Source of the DNA: Sordaria brevicollis
Taxonomy: Eukaryota; Ascomycota; Sordariomycetes; Sordariales; Sordariaceae
NCBI GenBank assembly: GCA_033439795.1
Contig: JAUTDP010000018.1
Coordinates: 248,001-312,000 of the forward strand
Length of the DNA: 64,000 nt
Direction: 5' to 3'
Positions within the stretch are counted from its first letter, which is position 1. Each line of letters starts with the position of its first letter. Positions 11,301 to 25,400 of this stretch are shown piece by piece. A program made the position numbers and the translations under genes. Below the pieces are notes generated by a model, which had not been told where the DNA came from, did no database searches, and worked only from the letters and a program-made list of their open reading frames with translations.

Positions 11301-14300
11301 GGCGGAGTGGTAGCGGATCGGAGAGGTGCTTGATATGCAAGCACAAGGCCATCAATAAAATGAGGGTTTATGCAGCCACACACACTGCCCGAACGAACCT
11401 CCAATGGCAAGGGAAAGCTTTCACGCGCTGCTTGGAGTTCCAGTTGGAGTTCAGAGAGGTTCCAGTTTTTTGGGCTCAACTCGATCCCTCGTTCGGCCTG
11501 TCTCTCTGCAATTTCATTTCGCCTGCGACCTCGTGCCAGTGGCTTCCCTCCTTCTTGTGAGATCTGCGCAGCTCTCCCAAGTGATGAAATTGCCTCCTGG
11601 ATTTGTTCCCATCTTTATATTTTAAGTTTAGAGTCGTTCTCCTTTTCTTCTCGCTCTTCGCTTCGCATCATCATCTCTATCACCATCGCATCAGAGTCAA
11701 TTGAGCCCAATGTGGACTTTTTCACGCTTGCACATCAACCCCTCTTATGCATAGTATGGATACACTAGTCAAGTAGACTTTCAAAGCTAAAGTACTGTAC
11801 GTACATACTGCAGCGCGCGTCGCAGCACTCGCAGTCCCCTCTACCTACTCGTATGCAGGACATCCGAACTAGAAACGTTGACGACTTTGGTGGGCGCCGC
11901 TCAATGGGGTCGGCCACTGACAAGGCCTGGCCTCTGATTGATTGATTCAGCCTCATTCCTCATTTCCAGAGCACCTTCTGCTGCTGCCAGTAATGAAGCT
12001 GCAGCAGCGTCGTTGTTCCGTTGTCATGATGCCAGTCACCGCACCAAAGCAAGCTCCAGCACCAAAACACCATGGCCAAAACAACCAGTCTGCGTGCGTG
12101 GTTCTCTCTCAGAGGCATGCGCCCAGCCTGGTTGTGGGGAGAAGAGAGGATCCGAGAAACCCCCCAAACATGGACCCTCTTCCCCAAGCTGCATTAGGTT
12201 CAAAAGTGTGGATACCCACAAACAAGTGTTAGCAGTAAGCTGGTCGCACAGGCCAGATTCTTAACAGAATCGCCTGACCGCCTTCAGACCGCCTCCAAGC
12301 TTGCTGCTGCACCACTGCACTGCTTGCAGACCGTAGAAAACTCTGCGAGTCCGGTCCAACCACCCGGCCAATCGATCCGTCGTGATCTTTGCGGCTGTTG
12401 GTTCTGGCTTCCGGCCCGTCGCCGCCCGTACGGATTGCGGGTCTGTTGGTGGTTTGAGGAGAGACACCGACTTTCAGAATCTCGAGGTCTGGAAGTCTGG
12501 AACTTCCACCCGATGAGAGGTCACATATCGTTATCCCAATGCTCAGACCACAGCGCTATCTGGGCTGACCGACGGGCAATGATATCCATCAACCATCATA
12601 TCATTGGTACCCATTCCATTCTTCTGCATGAGCATGAAGCCAATGGATCGCAATGGGAAGTGCACCCGGCATCATCGTCGTCAAATGTACCGCATCGATC
12701 AAAGGCATGCAGACATTGGTCAACATTGTTTCAGCGTTTCGTCCTTTATCTCGTTTCACCTATCTCAATGTTTCTCAATTGCAACGACGACAACAACAAC
12801 AGAAAACAACAAACACAACGGCAACCATGACATCGGCATAGCAACACCATGGTCACATGGTGGAGACTTAGAACGCACAGGGCACTTGATGGTTTGTGGC
12901 CACTGGTCCCCTTTCCCTCGTCCACTCTTTTGAACGTCGAAGGACAAATGGCTCGGCCGGCACAATTCATTCACAATTGACCGAAGCAGTCCTCACACAT
13001 TCACACAATCACCAAACTTCAAGACACAAATCATGAGCAGCCCCGACCACACTGCCGGGCTTTCGGCTGGCCCAGAGTTCCATTCCGTGGCCCAGGCGCT
13101 CAGTAGCGTCCATGTTAGCGCGCAACCACCGCTGCGACAAGTGGGAACTGGACTCTTCGTCCCGCTGGATCTGGAGCAGACCGGCAAGTCCTTCAGCAAA
13201 CCCGTTGGTGATGTCCTTACCAAATCCAGTGTCCGGTAGTGTTCCGCGCCGCCGAGGGGCAAAAAGTGAGCATGGGATGCTTGTGGGAGGAGCGGTGACC
13301 AGCCCGACAACCAGAAGCGATACAGAAAACCTTGGATCGTAAACATGCTCGGAGAAACTTGAGAGCGACCTATAAGTGGCGGACTACCAGCTATGAAACG
13401 TAAAAGGACTTGATACTGCAATCGACGATGCAACCGTCACCTGCTGCTGGGTAGGGCTAGAGCTAAGCCTTTGAAACTGCGGTATGTATAATGGCAACCA
13501 AAATGCATAACGACCTGTTTTCTTCCTCACATCTCTCAGACCAAGAGCGAACAGAGAATCAACCTACAGGAGTGAGTCCGGAATCCACGATGCTTCCCTT
13601 CGCCTAATGAGCATGGTACCTCACACAGCCTCAGTGGGTTATATGAACTGGATCGTTCCCTTGCTATCCGGGAGATCGGGTCTCTCTCTATTTCTGACTT
13701 TTCTCTTGTCTGAGTCGGGTCAAGTTCAAAAAAATCTCATGATAGGGGATCCGTGGAACAGAACGGCGACACCGCGAGCGGCCCTGGGCTACAGAAATGG
13801 ATTCGCGACGGATATTCAGGAACGGACACAGAGTGGGAGAGCTTCCAGAAACAGGGGTCCTCATCGCTCCACCAACTCAAATGAGGTTGGGTCCTCGACT
13901 CCGGAACCTGCCAGCTGCCCGAACCTCTTCCCAGCAATGAGCATTGAGCAGAGCAGATCAGACAGATGATGAACGATACCAGAGAAAGCGTCGAACGTTT
14001 CTTCGGTGCTCGCTCTCACAACATCCAGCAAACGAAACACCACACACAGTCTCATCAGCAATGCGCAGCACATTTTCCAACGAACCACAGAGCCACCACC
14101 CAGAGCCACAACAGTCACCTTCCCAAACCGGCACCAAAGCGCCCTCGCTCACCAACCACAACTCTTCATTTTCCATCTCCACAATCAGGCTTCAACCAGT
14201 CCCAGCCCCAGCTGTTGAAGAGCAGGATAGCCACTCAGAGGCTGGTTTGGATTGCCCAGGGGCTAGTATTTCCACTCACCGCACCTGTGTTGACATGCAG

Positions 14301-16000
14301 CAGCAGCAGCAGCTTCACCAAAATGCCCTGCAGTGTCGCTCGCTCGACTCAATTGCGTTGCAAATCCCGCGTTGTCGGTCGGTCGGGGAGGTCGGGGTCG
14401 GTTAGTACGGCCGGGCTAAACAGTCCCCCGGAAACTCCTCACGAACTACGGAGCCTTCGGGCTCTGTGCACGAGCCCCAAAGCGTTCTGTGCACTCATTT
14501 TAAGGACCGTGATTCGCCCGGCCTTTTCCCTTTCCCTTCTTCTTTTGCTGCTTCTCTTTTCCTTCCAAGTCCCACTCTCTCCACAGAGGTCAAGGGTTCA
14601 AAGTTCAGACCGACTTCTGGGAGTTCGTCCACGGGTTCGCTTCCCGTTAGCCTTTTCGTTGGTGGTGGCCAGCTCTCAAGGTTCTCTTCTCGGTTCGATT
14701 CGCTTTCGTCTCTGTCGATGTCGATGTCGATGTGTGAGAAAAGCTGCTGATTGAGCCCTGTTTGCAAAGTCGGCGATGGCGATGACGATGGAAAGAAATG
14801 AGGGAGACCAACTCTCCTCACAAGGTACGCAAAACTCCACTCGCTCGAGGAAAAGTCTACCGCGTACACGGAATGCAAGAGGATCGCCAAACGCCTGTGG
14901 TCCCTGGAGGCTCTCTAGTTCAGACTTGAAAAATGCCTCGTCGCTCGGTGATTTTTGTTACTATTCACGGCCACACGGCAACTCGCTTGAAGCACAAGCG
15001 AAAGCATTCCCGTGGGTTCACTTGTTTACGTATCGAATGTATGGCGGACGCGGGCGGAGCTGGTAGTGGATGCCAGTTTAATTAAACTCGCAACTGATGC
15101 TCTGTGGATTCGTCTTGTCCATATCTGTCGGCCTTTTTGCAGCTCTCTCTTGTCATCAGTGCACAGACACAACGACACCACGCGACTCCTCATGAACTTA
15201 TTGACTTTCAGCTCCAGCACTTGAGTTAGGTCGGGCGAGATCCTTCAAAAAATACCCGAATGACCCCCAAATGGCTCCAGAGCTCATTTACCAATTGAAG
15301 CTGAACTTTTGCGGCTCAGGCTTGAAGGGAATTGCTTGGGCTGGTGCTTGCTGCCCATGTGCTCGCGTGCTTCTTTGTTGTCTCCAGATTCGATTCGATC
15401 CGCTCTGCAGAGCGATACGTTTGAGTGGTTGATGGGCATGTGCAGTGTCTCGTGCCATGCTGCTTGCTCTAGTCAGAGGTCACGGGATTGAGATAGGTGG
15501 AACATGATGGTTTGAAGCTCTCTCCAGTTCTCCAAGTTGCTGGGGACCCGATAAGGCACCGTTGTTGCAAATCATTCTGTTATTGCAGAAGTGTCTGGTC
15601 TGGGCTCAAAATAGTATGGGATACTGATAACGTACAGGTTTAGGCAAAACACTAACAGACTCCTAGCAGCATCGAAGCCCAGCTACCCTCCTCACCCTAG
15701 CACCAGCAGCCCAGGTTTAATTACGATCTACCTCGTCTGTACGTCAGTGACGGCCCTATTTTCACATTTTCACACTTTCACACGATGATATCAATTGATT
15801 CCCTCTTCGTCCTTGGTTTTTGTGATTATGAACGGGGGAACAGCAAGTTTTTGAAGTTTCATGTTCAATTACCCAGTGAATTCAATGGACGTTCACGACG
15901 TTTCCATGTCACCGTCTGACATCAGAGCACCGCATGTCCTTCCCTCCCGTGAGTCGTCGCCCTGTCTATGTAGTTTGTTTGAAACCGATGGCTACGTGCG
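11301..16000. other. Gene desert, part 1: no supported gene
   Basis: Only short, unrelated open frames are present. Two plus-strand CT-rich blocks (about 11600-11720 and 14490-14740) look like fungal leader DNA, but no convincing reading frame follows either. A CAG run at about 14298-14312 and a TCGATG run at about 14716-14733 are the only repeats I see. The longest frame (plus strand 13966-14754, 262 codons) has simple-sequence composition and no domain. No tRNA or 5S rRNA gene was recognised. Confidence 0.5.
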
Positions 16001-19000
16001 TGATCCGAAGCCCGAAACGGTTCAGATATGGATTCTTTCGGAGGGATTGATAATTTGTTTGCTGAATCTTGAAGCTGTACTACGTGACTTGAAGCACTTG
16101 TTCATGCCAATCAGCCCTTTTCCACCTAACACCAGTTATCGGAAAGCAAGGTTTTAGATTTGTTGCAGTCGATCTGTTTTGACCCCCTTTCACTCTCTCT
16201 TCTCCCTCTTGGGCGATTTTTATACTTCGCTTTCGCCCAGATTGCACAAACTGGCTCGTAGGTAGCCTCATCCTCAAACGAGTGTATCGAATCTTTCCGG
16301 TTAAGTTTATGTTTCAGGAATCAACGTACACGCGAAACCGTTTAGAAGATTTGCAAGAACGGAGCCGTATCCGATGAATACCGTGGACGGATGCATCTGA
16401 CGTGATCAGAGCATAGCAGGGCTGAAGAAAGATCTACTGGTAATAGGTAATGGCTCAATAGCAAATGGGGGTAAACAGTGACAACCTCTGGAGAACAGGC
16501 TGCAATGGAGAAGTTAAAAGCATTTTCAAGATGATGCTGTGTTACCTCTAGTCCCAAAGCCGTTGGATTGCAGAAAGTAAGGCGGCCATTCGACTACCTA
16601 TAGCTGAAGTATGTCAGTTATTGTACAGCATCGTGTTGTGCATACGTGTTTTGTCGTCTTTCGGTGGCTGGTATTTGTTGAGCTGACGAGTGTATGAACA
16701 TAAAGGCGAGGCAAGGAGGTGAGTGGTCAAGATCATCAATAAAAGTTCATGGACAGTTGAGAGAAGTGACAGGGCATATACACATTGATGTCTGGTATGA
16801 GTTGGTGAGTGGTGATTACCTGATCAAAACAACACAAGACTCAGTTGCGAGCACGACGGGTGTAGTAATTTCGATACTACTTCTTCTATACTGCGAAGGA
16901 GTGCCGAGAGATAGCGCAAAAGGTGTCCATGGACTCCTCAATGGTTCTCGTCACATGCGCGGAAGCGGTAGTGAATTTGCCCAGTCAGAGCCGTTACCAG
17001 ACACTGTCTATACTAACTCGAAGGAGACTGCTTTCGGCATCATCTGATGTTCTGAAAAGCAGGCGGATCATTCCATGAATTCTCGCGACCATCACGGACT
17101 GAGCATGCCCTGACTATGAACATGAAGAGCTTCTGTTGTGGAAGGCTTGAAGAAAAAGCTAAGTTGGCATGCTAAAACCACATAAGGGATGGTTCAAATT
17201 GTTCGCAGGAGCAATTTCGGCATTTATAATGGAGCCCCCTTTAACTCAGAAGATACCAAGCTCGCCAAAAGCAGCGCGGATATACCTAAGAATCTCGTTT
17301 TTCATGTTGCCATATCCATTGTGGAGCATTGCTTGAAGTCGGGCCATCGAAATGTCCTGAACGAACGGAGTTCCAACCAACACTCCCTCGCACTTCAACC
17401 TATGTACCAAGGCAACTGTCTTCACTCATGGGCTCTATGTACCGTAGTGGAAACAGAACGATTCCATGGTATCTTGAAGTACTAATAATGGAGGTCAACA
17501 AATAATTACAAGTCTCCAAATGGGCTTCCCTGCGGTGGCAGTTCGATTCCCTGTTGAAGCGTGCAACTCATAGCCGGACTGCTTCTCAGTGTCTCGGACA
17601 TCAATCACTCGGGTCGCCTGGAAGAGCTTTCCTTGTCTAATAGGCACTGCAAAGGATCGGGAAAATATATCGTTCGGTAACTATATTGGCAGTAACTGCA
17701 CGATACGTTGGAATGGCCCTCCTTCTGACCTGGCCTTGTTTGACACGATTTGATATCTCGACTGACCAAAAGAGGTATTATGGTTTGAAGATCACGAAAC
17801 ACCCAATAAATGTTTATTTTTTGGCCCCTATTCTAACTATCGATTATGCGGCCAATCCCCCGTAAGAATCTCTGTCGCAAGATCTCACTACATCGACCGG
17901 CCAGACGAAGTATTACATATGGCTTTTACACCGATGGGAAATGAAGATGCTTCGAGAGTCGAACGCGCCATTGCATTGACAAAATACTGAAAGGCAGACC
18001 AATGTGAAGTAAGAACGAGGAAGAAAAAGACCAAAAAAATAGAAGACAGCGACTACTCGCCGTTTCGAAGGCTGGAGGCCTTCAAAAGCGGGCCGAGGAG
18101 GAGTGGTGTGGCCGAAGCAACACCACTACAACTGCGCCAACGGCCCTCGGGGAGCAATCCCGGCTTGATAAATGTTGAAAGAACGTATGGGGGAAGTAAT
18201 ATATATACCTGTTATCGGGTATGTGGAGAGGTGCTAGTTTGCTTGCAGGACTGGGGGAGGAAGGAGCGAGAGATGGGATGAAATGGTGGGAGGGAAGGAG
18301 GGGAAATTACGCTGCCCCAGGTGCTCAATACGGAACGACCTGTGGTCATCGTGCGTGATAGGGAGAGAATGAAGCCGTAGAGGTACTCGGAAAGACTGGT
18401 TTCCTAGAAAGAGTGTCCATCTGGCTCAAAGAATAGTGGCGCTGGAGTCTCAATGTCGTGGCGACGAAAAGACGTAACCTGAAACTTCCATCAATTTCGA
18501 CCCGGCTTGCGAGGGTAGAGATAGAAGGGTCCCTCTTCCTTCCTCTTCAACTAACTCAGTAAACCTGGTCTCTGCATCACGTTACTCGCTCCTGCCCCCG
18601 GGTGCTCACAAGAGCTTGACTGACTGGACGTCACTCACATGGAGGAGAGGAGCTTCAACTTGGCGGCGGCCGGACAGGAAAGACACTCACTACAGCATTT
18701 GATCATGCATCCTCCTTCCATGTCCATTAACTCACGAGCTCTCGATCTCGCTTGCTCGCTGGGTAAGCAACCAGCGCCATCAAGGAAGTTTGTGGAACCA
18801 AGATGCACAACGCTTGCAAAAGAATAAAGCTGAAGGAACAGTAGGGCACTAACCTCCTGGGAAGGAAACGCAGGAGGATTGCTATCACCCTCGAGGAAAA
18901 TTCCTAGAGTGATATCTCTTCGTAGACGGGGAAAAGATAGGTAAGTACGGCACACCAAAGAAATACCTCTTTGGTACCTACCTTACACGTATCTCAGATG

Positions 19001-22000
19001 TACCAGTCGAGCTACCAGGTTGTTTGCATTTTATCAAGTTGGAGCTGGTTGCATCATGCGCAGTTTTGTTCGAACTTCGTTCTATAGTTTCTCTACATTT
19101 ACTTATTACTATCCTGATAGAAGTAACAAAGTGACTGATCAAGTAAGATTGCGGCTTGCCCCAACGATTAATCTCAGCAGCTCCTCTACTTGACTCGGCT
19201 TCTACTTTTCTCAAGTAACTCACCACGCTTGAAAGAGATGCACACGGATTGTAGACCAGGTGACACATATGCCAATACCTACCCTCGTCCAGAGACAAAT
19301 AGATCATGGAAAAATAGATAAGCCTAGTTAGGTCCAGATCTTAGAGTCTGAGGGCTGTCATTAATCGCAAATTACTTGGCTCTTTGTCTGTGAAATTAGG
19401 AAAGGGAGAAATATCACAAAAGGTTGGACCTGACTTCTGCCACACCCGTAAGAAGTCGCTGCTGATTCCCCCCTCTATAGCAGACTGAGAGTAATCAGGT
19501 CCAACGGCTACATCGACGGCAGCGATAAAATCTGTCCACGTATATATAGGTGTGGCCAATCTTCAACAGTATGACATGACTGTTGGTTATAAGTCTCACC
19601 AGTTCCTCCTCGCTCTTGCCATGTCAAATAGATTGGTAATCGTTAAGTCTCCTTTCCGAGTGTTTCAAACCGTCTCGAGTGTTCTACCGGTCCCGCGTCA
19701 CTGTTCAACGACAGATAGACAGAATCTTTCTCAGCACCATTTTCGCACCCATCAAAGCACCCAGCTAACCTGAAATTCCCAGACTACGGCGGGTGTACTG
19801 ACCAACGCTGTCGATCGGGTACTCAAAAGTACGTTCTCTAATGCCTGTTATCATTCTACTCGGGCTTCAAATCACAGTCTCCAGAATCTCAGACCCAGAG
19901 TAGGATAGAATGGCTACCCTTTAAGCAATATTCACATGGAAAATGGCCTCTCTCAATATTCGGCAAATTTAAAATCACATGATATCACGCACAAGAGACA
20001 CCAAGCATCCTCTCAACAGATAACTGGCAGCTCTGCTTCCAACCACCACCAAAGACGAAACTGTATCACGGTAAGCAAAACATGATCCATCACTGTGTCA
20101 AATGTCATGGTGACGAAGACGACTCAATAGTGTCGAATGAGAAACCCCTTCTCCATCAAGTCATAAGCCAGCCAGCTCTACCAGCCAAAATATCAACGAT
20201 GAGGTGTACAAGACATACCTATGACTGCGCTCAGACCAGTCTAGACTTCATTGGCACGCGCCGATCCGTCCACATTATCTGGACGCCTCATGGAAAAGAG
20301 GGGTGGTTTTATTCTCACTTACCTCTTTACTTTCAAAGGGACAGGCCTAAGAGTGAAACGGTTTCTATAGAGATCCGTTTGATCAGCTTCCAGGTACACA
20401 CCGTGGTTTCAAAGCCACCGTTATCAGCTACTCGGCTCGGTGATCAGCAACGTCCACCCCATGCTTGTTTTACTTCACCTTTGACGAAGGGCTTTGCTCG
20501 GCTAAAGTGGCTCCTCGCTTCCCTTCACCAGAGCCGCACGGGTGGACGACCCGGTTCGGCGATGACCGTCCGTGTGTTCATTCCATGACTAAGAGTGCCG
20601 AGTCAATGGAATACTATGTTTGGAGACAAGCGCCTTTTCGCACCGTTGGTAAAGCATCTGCCTGGTCGAAGCCCAAAAGAGAAGGTAGACGTGTCGATGG
20701 TGTAGTGCTAGTACTGGCTAGTCTTGTGATTGTCGTCCTGGTAAAATCTTTGGGCATCAATCGCTAGACTAGTCTATCCCGTCTGGTTGGTTCTGAGGTT
20801 CTCTCGACAAAGACCCCTTTGCGAACCTTGACCGGCGCAAATTATCTTGGGACATTTTGGGTAGAGATTGTTCATACCAGTTGATGCCTGTTTTTATTCT
20901 CACCTCGTCCCCTCACCATTCCTTTCCTCTGTTTCATGGGTGTATCTCGTTGGCTAATTTGCAGCATCAATAGGAGAGGCCCGTTCTCTCGGCCTAAGAT
21001 GGGCCACTGCGAGACAAAAGCATGTGGACGCGCTCTACCTTTACACTCGAGAGGACCACCTCCATCCACTGGGACGGTTCCGCAAACTGGTTGGTGAAGG
21101 GTTCGGCTTGCCCCCTTCATCACTCCACCAGATGGCAAGGCAGCAGGGGCAGCTTTCTGGTGAACGAGTCAACATCGAGAGGATTGCTTGCCGTCAAGCC
21201 CAGGAATGTATCTCTATCACCCCGCGATCCTACACTCTGCATGCTATGACTCCAGTCCCCTATCAAGCCGACCTGTAACAGACCGAATAGCAGCGAGAAA
21301 GACTTGTCGATGGTCCCCGCTTGGGAAAGGCGGCACGTAGTCACCGTCCTGGCGCGGGGTGGATTGTCCACCAAGCCATAGGGATCCCCGCACATCTCGA
21401 CGAGCTTTGAGCTTCTCAGCCAGTACTTGAGCTTTGAAAGCCTTCGTACTCTCATGTGCCGCTTCTCTAGCCGGTCATGACCGTTCAAGCGGCCCGCAGG
21501 ACGCCCAACGAGAGGTTATCATCACCTAATACCTCCCTCAAAGGGGAATGTCCCCGTTGCTCGAAGGCGGGCTAGACCATTGCGGCAGTGGGGTCTCGAC
21601 GAATTTTGGGGCTCCGGCATGCGATAATCCGAAACAGAAGGAGGGGATGGTTGAGCGGTTAGACTCTGCTGAGGGTGGCGATAGTTTGATCGTGGTACGG
21701 CCCTATGGGCCCTTCACAGCTCGACAGGGTTCGACGACAGGACGAGGGGTAGGAGGGGAAGGAGGAGAGATAGGAAGGCAAGATGATCACTTGCAAATCC
21801 TCCCTGAACAAGTTGAACTTGAGAGAGGTTGTTGCAAGGACAGAGAGGAAACAGCTAACTTCGAGCAAAACCGTACCAAGCCGGCTAATGGATTAAGAGC
21901 TCACAGATGTAACGGTCAGTCGATGATGGCACGGGAAGGAATCATGCCATTCAGCACCAGTGGTCGAACGAGGTCCGTGTGATAATTGAAAGACATTGAA

Positions 22001-22400
22001 CAGCGCGAGCTTGAGCCTCGGAATGCCTCGGAATCCTTCGAGTGTCCTTGGGTCAACGCAGAACAGTGGAACAGCGGATTCCCCTCTTCATGACAGGCAA
22101 ACAAATGGCAGAACGTGCGAGGCAACCTGAGAGAGCAAGGGGGGAAAGATGGCCACTTGGTGACGAAAGGATAGAGACACATAGCCACTAGGATGAACTG
22201 CTGGTACCATCGCCTTGCCACAGGAGGTCACTCACGGTTAATAGTTGCAGCTGAGAGGGGAGGCATTGGGAGGCCTGGGAGGGTACCGATCTCGGATGTG
22301 AATCGGGTACTCAAATATAGGGAAAGAGAGGCCAATTGGGCGTAAAAGAGGGAGAGGAGAGTACATCCGTCACTTGAGCCTAGCTGAAGAGAGATCTCGC
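16001..22400. other. Gene desert, part 2: no supported gene
   Basis: Scattered frames of up to about 168 codons (20082-20588, plus strand) with no recognisable motif and overlapping frames on the other strand. Small hairpins occur, for example an 8-bp stem ACCAAAGA/TCTTTGGT at 18954-18975, within what chance allows. By eye the base composition is balanced, unlike heavily RIP-mutated DNA. Confidence 0.5.
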
Positions 22401-25400
22401 CCCTCTCTCTCTAGGCACATGTGCTATCGATGAGTGCCAGCTGCTAGCCTGGATGGAATCCCGGCGGGTACAGGTCATCCTGCATTGGCGATTCGAGAAG
22501 AGCCCACTGCGGTACCTGGGCACTCCGATGCCATTCCATTCGATGAGTTGGCCAAGTGGTACGCCAGAGGGTCTGCTGAATCGGCATGACAAGTCGATGA
22601 TTCGGGCATGGTTCGTTGACCGCCAGTCGGAGGGTCCAATCAAGGAATGAGCTCAAGTACAGCTTCTGGCCAGCCTTTCAGCCGACGAGGCCTGACTAGA
22701 AGGATTCTCGGTGGCCTTGGAAGTTTCACGGCTCTCCGGCGTTCTATTGCAAAGAATAAGATAGTTCGAAGGATCTGCCCAGGTGTCGTCCACGCCACGG
22801 GTACACAGACCAACATGGGATCTGCCACCACTGATTCTGGACCACTGCGTATTCCTCACGCACTGGGTTAGAATTCAGAGCCGGTTGGGAAACATGAAGG
22901 ATAAGTACGTGTTTGCGGTCCACAGACAAGATATGCGGTGCGATTCTTGCAAGTGGTATGCGAGCATGTTTCATGTCGTTTTAGTGTATCCATTGCTGAC
23001 CTTCTCTTTCGTCACCGTTTTAGAGATATCTCTAGATTTCATGTAAGATATTCACCGTCTTTCTCCCTTGAATGAATGGGGTGTTTTACTGCCTTCAAGT
23101 CTTAGCTGACCCGAGCGACGGCAGCTATCGCTGAGTCTCGTGCCAAATGGATCGAAATATCGTCGTGGCCCTGAAATGCCCTGAATGCGCATCATCCAGA
23201 TCGTCCGGGAGAACAATCATGCTTCCGCGATGTCTTCCCGTCGAACCTTGGTTGGAAATCTCGCGGTTGCGCGTGTCAGTTAGAGTTCTTAGTTGTCAAC
23301 TGAAGGCTGCCAAGTATGCATCGTTCGACTGGCAGTTGCTCAAGCGCGGGTAGTGCATCCATCCAATACTATCACCTGCGGTTGAATAATGCTGACGATG
23401 GTGGAGGCGTCTTCAACTGGCATCCTAAAAAGGAACCACGCCAGTACAAAATGGGTGATAGTGCATGTCCATTACCCCTGACCTCCCACGCCCGGCAGGG
23501 GCAACTGGTGGAAAGCGATGACGGCAGTGGAGCCTCCATTGCGTTGTCAACAACCAGGGCATGTTGCTTGCATTGACAAGAGGTAGCGTTGTCTCTTCTC
23601 TCGAAGCTCTTCAGCTTCCGAAATCATCTCGCAGTAGGTTTTGGAAGATTTTCAGTCTACAATAGACCCGTCAGGGCCTCTGAGACATCCCCTTCACTCA
23701 ATCAAGGCCAGATCGAGCACTTGATGTGAGATTGACTTGACGCTTGGAGAGCACTGGGACAACAGGCCGCTGGCGATGTTAACGACCGAATCCCATGGAT
23801 CCGTGCATGGATAACGAGCACCAGTTCCCAGGAATATTCATATCGCACGTTTCGAAGCAACATCTCCAGTCCTTGTCTTGAAACATACCCAGAAAGGAGA
23901 TAGCGATACGATCGCAAATATGCCTAGATTAATGGAGATTACGACGCCAAGGAAGGGTAGCATCGGTATGTATCTCTAGGAACTACCGTGAGATCGGTTC
24001 CCAGAAGTAGCTTGTCAAAAACAGGTGTGTCGTCCCGAACAATTTGCTTCCAAATGATAGCAGACCCTGTTTTCATGGCGAGGGCAATATCGCTTGCCCG
24101 CTTGCGGACCGGTAAGGCTGTTGGTGGTGTGCTGAGCATATTCGTGGGGTCCAATTTAAATCTTGCCGTTTATAACTCATAGGAGTCTTATATTATGGTA
24201 AGAGCCATGAATCAACGTTGGCCCATGTACGGGCCAAGAGAAGGTTCGAAAGAAACAACCTATCAGCCCTCAACGGATAGGTAGTTGACCCCCTGGGAAG
24301 GGTGTGATATGTGAGCAGGGAACAGCCACGTGCCACCTAAGACATGGTCGCTACAGAGCCTCTTTCACAAATGGTAGACTGCGTAAGCGATTGCCTCGAA
24401 CCGTTCTAGAGCGCGTTAGACACATATATTCGGAAACTCGATGTTTAAGGGACGGGCGGATGTTCGTCCCGTGGCGGCGTTGACGATCCGGGCGTTTTGT
24501 GATTTCGATAACCGCGTTGCAGAGCAATCTGGAACGGCATACTCCGTATAGGTTTATACTGGTAACACGATCAATCGTTGCTATCAAGTCCTCATTGAAC
24601 TTGTACCTACCTCCATAGCCCGAGATGTATGCTTGGAAATGGGCTATTCGCAGGAGGTTGTAGGCAGGCCGCTTTAAAGATCGACTGCTTCTCAGTCGCA
24701 TCAATCGACATATAGAAGGACGCTATTGCCCCTACATCTCCTACATGGCGGCTTGTACAATAGCCTAAGTTGACCTTTGGATGTTGGTTCCTGAAGGCGG
24801 TTGAACATGGAAAGGGGCAGTATGGTGTTGGAGCTTTTGGTAACTGATGCGTTGTTAGATCGGAGCCTTTTATCGGTGTCAGCAATGCGGAATCTTTTTT
24901 TCGCTGGCCGGCTTTGCTGTTGTATATAGCAGACGTTCATTGGGTGAGTTCGTCTCGTCTGTACACTGTAGGATAGATCCATCCAGAGTCTTCTGACTTG
25001 TCCAGCTTGTATGCAACGGTGTCTCCATCCGAACCTGAAACAGCAGCTCACCGATGTTCGCCGTGCTGACGAAACATGGCTTTCATGCTGGAAGCCCGCC
25101 AAGGGTCCGCATCAACGGACATCATGATGTTCGGAGTTTCGCTGACAGAAGACAACATTCCAATTCCGATCCCAGATCGGACGAACCGGCTCTGCGCGGT
25201 GTGGCCAGCGCCACAGGGCTGCAGAGGGGGCAATAAGGGTCCCTGAGCTGACGACGTGAATCTGCGGCACAGGCACAACAGGGTACGAGTCCATACCGGA
25301 CAGTTTCCGGCCTGTTCTTGGCAATTGGCTTGCTCCACCATCTGTCTCCAGGCTACGTTTGTTATTCGCGAGCAATTCAGATAACTACGATCATATCGCC

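Noticed and set aside
12993..13433. Overlapping sense and antisense frames (13033-13239 plus; 12993-13433 minus)
   Set aside because: The plus frame has a fair start context but only 68 codons and no homolog I know. The minus frame lacks any motif. Not enough for a gene call.
13966..14754. 262-codon plus-strand frame
   Set aside because: Low-complexity composition (His, Gln, Ser, then Leu/Ser runs) from a purine-poor strand in which stop codons are rare. No domain, and no consistent start or splice structure.
17535..17560. tRNA-like B box (GTTCGATTCC)
   Set aside because: No A box at the right distance and no acceptor-stem pairing. Similar GTTCGATTC strings at about 10818 and 14694 also fail.
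18954..18975. 8-bp hairpin ACCAAAGA/TCTTTGGT
   Set aside because: A stem of this size with a six-base loop is expected many times by chance in 64 kb, and no gene end is nearby to make it a terminator.
21640..21705. tRNA-Ser-like stretch (GGTTGAGCGGTTAGACTCTGC)
   Set aside because: It resembles an A box and anticodon arm, but no GGTTCGANTCC B box or closing acceptor stem follows.
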